Shown here: one piece after another, positions 1 through 6,500 of the stretch
Layout of the letters: each line of letters opens with the position of its first letter
Numbering within the stretch: position 1 is the stretch's first letter
Assembly (NCBI GenBank): GCA_964429195.1
Contig: CAYSBC010000068.1
Span: 1-9,223, forward strand
Length of the DNA: 9,223 nucleotides
Source: JBBAFM01 sp041655415
GTDB taxonomy: Bacteria; Bacillota; Clostridia; Peptostreptococcales; JAAYPU01
Reading direction: 5' to 3'
Program-made: the position numbers and the translations under genes
Notes under the pieces: model-generated
What the model was told of the DNA's origin: nothing
The model's database searches: none
The model's input: the letters and a program-made list of their open reading frames with translations, nothing else

Positions 1-1
1 G

Positions 2-2434
2 AATATCAGAATAAAACAATTAGGGAATAGTTCTAATGGAATAACTAGTACTAAATTACAATACTATAATGGAAGCGATTGGGTGAATGTTCAAACATTA
101 CAATTAGAATTAACGGCTGATTTTCAGGATTTTTTCATTGACACTTATATAGAAGCGGAACAATGGAGGCTCTTAGCAAATGCTAATCCTACATCTTATT
201 GGCAAGTATATGAAGTAGAAATGGGAGATGGCGGTTTTGGAGATTATCTTTCCCCTTCAATTGATATATCATCAAATGGTATTGTTGGAGATTCAAAAAT
301 AAATTGGGAGGCTTCAGAAGACACTGAATTACTTGTAAAAACGAGATTATCAGAGGACGGTGGGGCTACATGGAAAGAATGGCAAGAAGTTAACAAAGAT
401 GGGAGTATACCAGGAATAGGTGAAAATATTATTTTAAATAATACCCGTTTACAATATAAAGTGGAAGTAAAATCACATACAGGATCAGGTCTACCCCAAT
501 TAGAAGAAATAAAAATAGCTATTACCGGACAAGATTATAATGATGTTCCTGATTTAGCATATGACAGACTATCAAAGATTACCATTGATTCGGACTATGC
601 TAACAGTAATGAAAGAACAGATATATTGCCAGAAAAAAGCTTATATTTTTCCGATTATACTGTAAAACCAACGATATTTGCATTATCTGGAGACGGTAAT
701 GTACTTTATTATGCTAATCCAAATGATGTTAATCGATTATATAAACTTAACTTAAAGACGGGTCAAAGAATTAATGTAAGTAGTGATTCTAATGTACAGG
801 ACATAAAGGTTAATCAGGACGGTACTTATGCAGCATTTAAGGCAACTGCTAATGCATTGTATTTATACAATACTATTGATAATAGCATAAGATATTTTGC
901 TGATGCATATAATCGAATTCAATCATTTGATATACAAAAAGATGGTAATCTAGCATATTGGACAACTAATAATAAAGCATTGCATATTTGGAAAGAGGGT
1001 AAAAAACCTTCTTTGTCTGACATTACCGATTTATGGAGACTTAGCATAACTGATAATAATGAAGTTTTTTGTATGGCAAGGGAAAACAATGAATATAATT
1101 TATATAAGTGTTTAGAAGTGGATGGTGTATGGCGAAAAAGTACCATTTTAAATGGTATCAATGATTTTTTTGTCAACAATAATGCCGCAATGATGTATGT
1201 ACTACGTTCAGGTGATTGGTATAGCTTTGATCCTATTTCAAAGGCCTTGCGAAAGATTAACCTTGACAATTTAACACCTAAGAAGATAACAGATGATGGT
1301 AAACTTGTTTGTAGCAATGCAAATTATGAATATAAACTCTATGACCCTGAAACCGATTCATCCATCAACATACGCCCATCCGATGCACAAAATCCTCCGG
1401 ATACTGCCACCATCTATTTTGATGTAGCTGATTCAGTGGGAAAAATAGCCTATGTATCGAAAGATGAGGCCGGAACAACTAATGGTGTATCTGTAAAGTA
1501 TATCAATGGTGTCGAAGAACCGGAAAGATACCTACTATCCTTTGATGGTAAACGCTCTTGGTACAGCTATCAAGATGGAACATGGGTGAAGGTCAGTGAA
1601 GAACTTATACCGGCAGGAGAAAACTTTAAAGAATACGGGATGACAAAGGATGAGGTTAATGCTTTAAATAAAGGTGACTTTGAGTCCCTCTATGATAACG
1701 GACGTGCAATATATCATGTGGACATGGCTATCTATTTCACTTCCGTAGATTGTTATACAACTCCAAGTTTAGCTTCTATCAAGGTAATTACAGAGGAAGA
1801 AACATCGGGTCATAACGTGGGCAAGGGGCTTTACGCTGTCAAAGAGCATGATTTTGATGGGAGCAGTTGGAGGAAAATTAATAAAATCTATCCCATTGAA
1901 ATAACGTCTAAGGACGCCCAGTTCTATTATTTCATCAAATTGAATGAAGGCGGTCATGATAGCTATTATTATTATGATCCTGCTGAGGATAAGCCAGGGC
2001 ATAATCCATGGGTAGAGGTAGCAACAACATTATTAGAAGAGCTTGAAGCAAATTGGATTGCTCTTACCAAAAGGGGGATGAAGGCAGAGGAATTAAGGGC
2101 TATACCCAAGGAGGCATTAACAGAGAAACTTCATGGACAAGCCTTTTCTGTAGTTTATGCTATGAAAGTGCATGACACCTCCACAGAGAAATATAACAGC
2201 CTAGTTCAGGTTGACTATGTTGAAAATCAATTCACCATCACAAGCACAGTATTAAAAGTTACACTCATTGATGGCACATTAAAACAATTTACGGGTTTGA
2301 CGGATGAACAAATAGAAGATTTCATGGAATGGGTGAATGGACGTCAATATAATAAGGGACCTATTTTCAAAAGAATAGAGAATACTAATGATTTTATTAA
2401 TTACTACATGATACAAATGGTAACTGCTGAATAA
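2..2434 (+). CDS. Large beta-propeller/beta-sandwich protein upstream of RHS gene (5' partial)
   Basis: The reading frame is open to the left edge with no stop, and the residues before the GTG at 83 are protein-like (YYNGSDWVNV spans that GTG). The gene therefore starts outside the window and GTG 83 is not the start; about 810 codons are visible. Segments in order: a beta-sandwich-like stretch at about 240-525 with an exact Asp-box pattern S-x-D-x-G-x-T-W (SEDGGATW); a propeller-like region at about 640-1360 with repeated short strands such as LYYANPND, LYLYNTIDN and LAYWTTNN; then a conserved C-terminal part at 1527-2433 holding two degenerate copies of one module. The protein ends in an aromatic-rich segment (FMEWVNGRQ, then NYYMIQMV). 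A signal peptide cannot be checked because the N-terminus is missing. The gap to the next gene is 46 bases with no terminator, so the two are probably co-transcribed. An extracellular structural, adhesion or delivery role alongside the RHS protein is inference from context. I do not recognise a named family for the whole protein. Confidence 0.85.
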   Translation, partial: NIRIKQLGNSSNGITSTKLQYYNGSDWVNVQTLQLELTADFQDFFIDTYIEAEQWRLLANANPTSYWQVYEVEMGDGGFGDYLSPSIDISSNGIVGDSKINWEASEDTELLVKTRLSEDGGATWKEWQEVNKDGSIPGIGENIILNNTRLQYKVEVKSHTGSGLPQLEEIKIAITGQDYNDVPDLAYDRLSKITIDSDYANSNERTDILPEKSLYFSDYTVKPTIFALSGDGNVLYYANPNDVNRLYKLNLKTGQRINVSSDSNVQDIKVNQDGTYAAFKATANALYLYNTIDNSIRYFADAYNRIQSFDIQKDGNLAYWTTNNKALHIWKEGKKPSLSDITDLWRLSITDNNEVFCMARENNEYNLYKCLEVDGVWRKSTILNGINDFFVNNNAAMMYVLRSGDWYSFDPISKALRKINLDNLTPKKITDDGKLVCSNANYEYKLYDPETDSSINIRPSDAQNPPDTATIYFDVADSVGKIAYVSKDEAGTTNGVSVKYINGVEEPERYLLSFDGKRSWYSYQDGTWVKVSEELIPAGENFKEYGMTKDEVNALNKGDFESLYDNGRAIYHVDMAIYFTSVDCYTTPSLASIKVITEEETSGHNVGKGLYAVKEHDFDGSSWRKINKIYPIEITSKDAQFYYFIKLNEGGHDSYYYYDPAEDKPGHNPWVEVATTLLEELEANWIALTKRGMKAEELRAIPKEALTEKLHGQAFSVVYAMKVHDTSTEKYNSLVQVDYVENQFTITSTVLKVTLIDGTLKQFTGLTDEQIEDFMEWVNGRQYNKGPIFKRIENTNDFINYYMIQMVTAE
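1527..2230 (+). repeat. Degenerate two-copy protein module within the upstream gene
   Basis: Two stretches of the first gene share one layout. Copy 1 (about 1545-1795) reads SWYSY, then WVKV, an L-rich link, GM with E three to four residues later, and a strand pair ending in SIKV. Copy 2 (about 1948-2230) reads SYYYY, then WVEV, an L-rich link, GM with EE, and a strand pair ending in QVDYV. The spacing between elements is similar but overall identity is low, so this is an old duplication visible only at protein level. A fragment resembling the entry of the module (YYNGSDWVNV) also occurs at the left edge, at about 62-91. Confidence 0.45.
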
Positions 2435-2467
2435 AACATAGCTAATAGATATGTATTTTACGTAGAT

Positions 2468-2475
2468 AAGGAGGG
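2468..2475 (+). promoter_or_regulatory. Ribosome binding site of the helical-repeat gene
   Basis: AAGGAGGG lies five bases before the ATG at 2481. It is a near-perfect complement to the 16S rRNA tail and fixes that start codon. The 46-base intergenic gap shows no hairpin with a T tract, which supports read-through from the upstream gene. Confidence 0.85.
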
Positions 2476-2480
2476 AAATC

Positions 2481-3470
2481 ATGAAAGTATTTAAGAAAAA
2501 TAAGAGTCCTTTTATAGTGGTGTTGTGCTTGATGACATTAATTATCATGGCTGCAATTTCCTATGGGATGACAGCAGAGGTAAAAGCAGATGCAAAGATA
2601 ACAAAGGATCTGGCGGGCATATCCGGTTTATCAGAAGAAAAGATTTATAAGCTATATGAATCGGTTCATGACTGGGAAACCCTTAAAGAAAATATCTTTG
2701 TGTATAAAGGGATATTCAGTTTTGTGCAAGAGAGTACAGAGGGAAACAGGGTATTTGACTCTCTGAAAAAATATAAAGCTATCGATGTACTAACAGTCTA
2801 TGAGTTTATCGATAAAAATGGCAAGGACTTCAAAAAAGCAGAGGAAGTATGGAGTCAGTTGGATGCCGGTATACCCCTTGATGCGATATTGACAGATGCA
2901 TTAGATCAGATGGCTGATAAAACATATAGACGATACCAACCGGCGGATAAAGAAATTATTAAAAAATGGTTGGCTGAAGGGCACCTTCCTAATGCTATTA
3001 TGGAGGCCGATCAAATAGCCATGGAAAAAGATATTCGAATAGAAGAAGCCTTAAAGATAGTAGATGAAGAAGCAAAGCGGGATGAAGCCGAGCTAAAAGA
3101 AACCTTATACCCGGATGCTCAGGTAATCTCTTTAAAGATTAAAAAAGGTGAGAATATTGAAACCTTAAGGGGAAAGGATTACAAAGAAATTGTAGAAGAA
3201 GTCAATAGGAAAGCAGACCAGTTAAAGAAGGAAGATAAAGATTCGAAGAGTGACGAAGACCTTAAGCCTAACAATAATCTTTCAACTGAAACTTATGAAA
3301 ACTATAAGAATCAAGGGTTTAATCAACATGAAATAGAAAACGCTATAAGGCTTTCTGAGAAGTCAGATGCTTCCATGGATGCAATACTTGACTATAAAAA
3401 AAGTGGGGTAAAATGGGAAGAGGTTATTCAGAAATATTCTATGGATAAAGAAGGGGATGAAGAACAGTGA
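2481..3470 (+). CDS. Exported alpha-helical repeat protein, function unknown
   Basis: The protein has 329 residues. The N-terminus is a basic stretch (KKNK), then a hydrophobic segment at about residues 11-28, then VKA-DA, a plausible signal peptidase I site after residue 36. There is no lipobox, so it is secreted or membrane-anchored. The rest is charged and helical with repeats: residues 160-195 and 272-318 align without gaps on a G-x8-A-x2-[I/L]-x11-L pattern (G167/A176/L191 and G279/A288/L303), and residues 105-140 look like a third copy with one gap. The last copy runs on into a G-V-K-W-E-E-V segment. A lysine- and aspartate-rich linker lies at about 240-266. The gene follows a strong ribosome binding site, and its stop overlaps the start of the RHS gene in GTGA, so translation of the two is probably coupled. 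That coupling suggests a partner, chaperone or surface accessory of the RHS protein, which is inference. I do not recognise a named family. Confidence 0.85.
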   Translation: MKVFKKNKSPFIVVLCLMTLIIMAAISYGMTAEVKADAKITKDLAGISGLSEEKIYKLYESVHDWETLKENIFVYKGIFSFVQESTEGNRVFDSLKKYKAIDVLTVYEFIDKNGKDFKKAEEVWSQLDAGIPLDAILTDALDQMADKTYRRYQPADKEIIKKWLAEGHLPNAIMEADQIAMEKDIRIEEALKIVDEEAKRDEAELKETLYPDAQVISLKIKKGENIETLRGKDYKEIVEEVNRKADQLKKEDKDSKSDEDLKPNNNLSTETYENYKNQGFNQHEIENAIRLSEKSDASMDAILDYKKSGVKWEEVIQKYSMDKEGDEEQ

Positions 3471-3541
3471 AAAAAATCTATACACTGCTCTTGCTTTTCC
3501 TCTTTATCGGACTATTTGGGTTTAAGAATATAGCCTTTGCT
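3467..3541 (+). other. Sec signal peptide of the RHS protein
   Basis: It begins KKIY, continues with a leucine- and phenylalanine-rich core at residues 7-19, and ends AFA before H26, which fits signal peptidase I cleavage after residue 25. It shows that the protein is exported through the membrane and also confirms the GTG start. Confidence 0.85.
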
Positions 3542-6500
3542 CATACCCCTACAACCGTATCCGCCTTAATGGAAGTGCTTAAAGAAGAGAAAAAAGAAGC
3601 AGTCTATAACATGAATTTGAATGCTCCCTTCACTAAGGAAACAAGCGGGGTTAGGGAGAGTGTCAGTACAGAAACGGGAGAAGTTATTGTCAGAAATTCT
3701 ATCTTCCATATTCCCGGGCGAGGGGGGATGGATGTATCCCTTAACCTAGAATATCGAAGCCGAGATGCTAAAGTTTATGAGGAAGGAACCAAGAGCGCCT
3801 CCATTGCAAACAACTATGGCCAAAACATTATAGCCTATTACGATGTATTTGATAGCAATCATTATTGGCTGCGTACAGGTGCACTGAAATATACCACCGG
3901 TGAACCGACTATACTAACGGAAGTGACCATCGATTCTCAGAAATGGGTATTTACCGGCTACCTGCAATATGAAACGGGAACCTCTATTTTAAGTAGTGGC
4001 AATATAATCAACACTCCAAGGGAAAAGAGCCTTGTTTCAGCGGCAAAATATATCTTTGGTGAAGGTTGGAGCTTAGATATGCCTTGCCTGGATGTGGATG
4101 GAGAAGAGGATGTTTATGTCCATCTTCCTAATGGACAAACCTATAAGGTTGACTTTGGTAATGGAGTAGGCTTAAAAGATTATGAGCTGACGGATATTAT
4201 CTTCACCAAAGATACCTCATCGGGCAATGGAATGGATACGTCGGCCTATAAGCTTTACTACATCAGTGGTCATAGCTACTACTTCTCCGGCAAGGGAGAG
4301 CTTATTCTAGAAAAGGACAGATTTGATAATAAGATAAGCTATTACTGGCAGGAGATCGGTGGTAAACGCTTATTGACTCAAGTTGTGGATTCGGTGGGGC
4401 GCAGTGTTGATATCCTTTATAACGATACGGTTACCCTGTTTCAATCAGGGGATCGGTCTGTAAGCCTTATAAAAACCCCTATCCCCGGGGAGACGGGTAA
4501 ATACTATCTATCTTCCTTTATAGATACAGAGGGCAGAGAAACAAAATATGGCTATAGCTTTGATAGTGCTGCTTTTGATGCTCTAGGGAAAACAGCGGCG
4601 AATAACCTTTATGTGAATCTGGTGGATATCACCTACCCGACAGGAGCTAAGACGAAATATACCTATAACAAAAGCATCAAAAACCTGGGCAACAGCGGTT
4701 TTATGGAATACTTCAAAGTCAAAGAGCGCTGTGATGTAAGCGGGGATAAAACATATAACCTCCTTTCCTATAACTATTACAATGAACCGGATGGCTATCC
4801 TTTATACAAAGTATCGGCTATAGACGAACTGTATCAATACTATGCAACCGTCATGGATAGCAACGGTATAATAACGAAATACATGTACAATGGAAAGCAT
4901 CAAGGCTATTTAAAAGAACAGCAGCTGGATAATCGGCTATTGAGTCAGATAAAAACAGATTATCATGCCAAATATAATCTGCCTATCAAGGTAACAAGCA
5001 AGACCTTTAATGAAAAAGAAGACTTTTCAGAAAAGATCAGTAGCTATGACTATGATCACCGAGGAAACCTTCTTGTAGAAAACCATCCCTTAAGCAGGGA
5101 AGGGCAAGCCTTAGATGCCTATAAGACCTTTTATACCTATGACTATCCATATAACCTTCTCACCGGCAAACGGTACAAGCAGGATGAGAATACAAATATA
5201 GAAATTGAGTACAGTCTTAGGGAAGACAAAAAGGCGGTAACGGAAGAGAAAATCTATAGCAATAACAACCTTATTTCAAATAAAGCCTTTACCTACGATG
5301 TTTATGGCAATGTTTTGTCCCTTTCAGCAGAGAAAAACCCGGGAACCTGGGTCACGACTCAATATGAATATAGCAATAACTATAAAGGGGCTTATTTAAC
5401 CAAGCTTATCTTTGAGGACGTGGTGGATGCGGATGGCCATACCAGGGATATTAAACAAGGGTATAGCTATGACTTTTCTACAGGCAATAAACTGACAGAA
5501 ACCGATGGTAATAACCAGAAAGTCGCCTATAGCTACGATAAGCTAGGCAGAATAACCAGAAAAGTTTTACCGGGCAATATGGCAACCACTTATGATTACG
5601 AGGATGAAAACAATGTTCTAAAAATAACCGATGGTAATAAGAATGAACTTGTCTATTACTATGATAAGTTAGGTAAACTTATGAAGGTTATAGAGCCTGT
5701 TAAAAATATTACCTTAGTAAGGCTATCCTATGATGAAAATGAGAACATAGTATTAGAAGAAGATGGCAATCACAACATCAAAGAGTATACTTATGACCCT
5801 TTAAAGAGAATCATTGAAGTTAAAAATACTGATAGCAAAGGGAATCTCTTATCACAGACGAAGGCCACCTACGAAGAGGCCTATAAGGACCGCTTTGAAA
5901 ACACCTATTTTATGGTGACGGTAACCAACAAAGGAGATTCCAAGGATATCGTCAATCATTACTACTTTGATGCCTTTGACAGGCTAGTCAAACAAGGCCG
6001 AATGGAAGGAAAGCAAGAAGACATCGCCCAGTTTAAGTATGACTATCTGGGCAATCAAATACAGGCTATAAACTTCGCATCGGAAAAAATGAACTTTGAA
6101 TACGATGCTTTAGGCAGACTCACCCAAGAGATGGATGCTGAAAAGAATAAGACTAGCTATGAATATGACCATCTGGGCAATGTCATAGCAAGAACAGATG
6201 CCTTAGGAGAAACAATCTTCTTTGAATACGACAACCTGGGAAGAAAGATTCTTCAAAAAACACCCTTTGAAGAAGGGAAGTACAGCATCACGAGACTCTA
6301 CTACGATGGTGCAGGAAACCTTCATAAGATTATTGACCCTGAAGGCTATCTGACCCGGCACTACTATAACAAACAAAACCGATTAGAGGTTATCGAACAA
6401 GTCATAAGCTCGGATGAATCATATCTGACAAAAGTAGACTATGACAAGGCAGGCAATATCAAGAGCATTACCAAAGGTCTTCATGACATAAACGATGAAA

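Noticed and set aside
2279..2548. Minus-strand hydrophobic frame across the gap between genes 1 and 2
   Set aside because: It is antisense to the end of gene 1 and to the start and strong ribosome binding site of gene 2, with no supporting signals.
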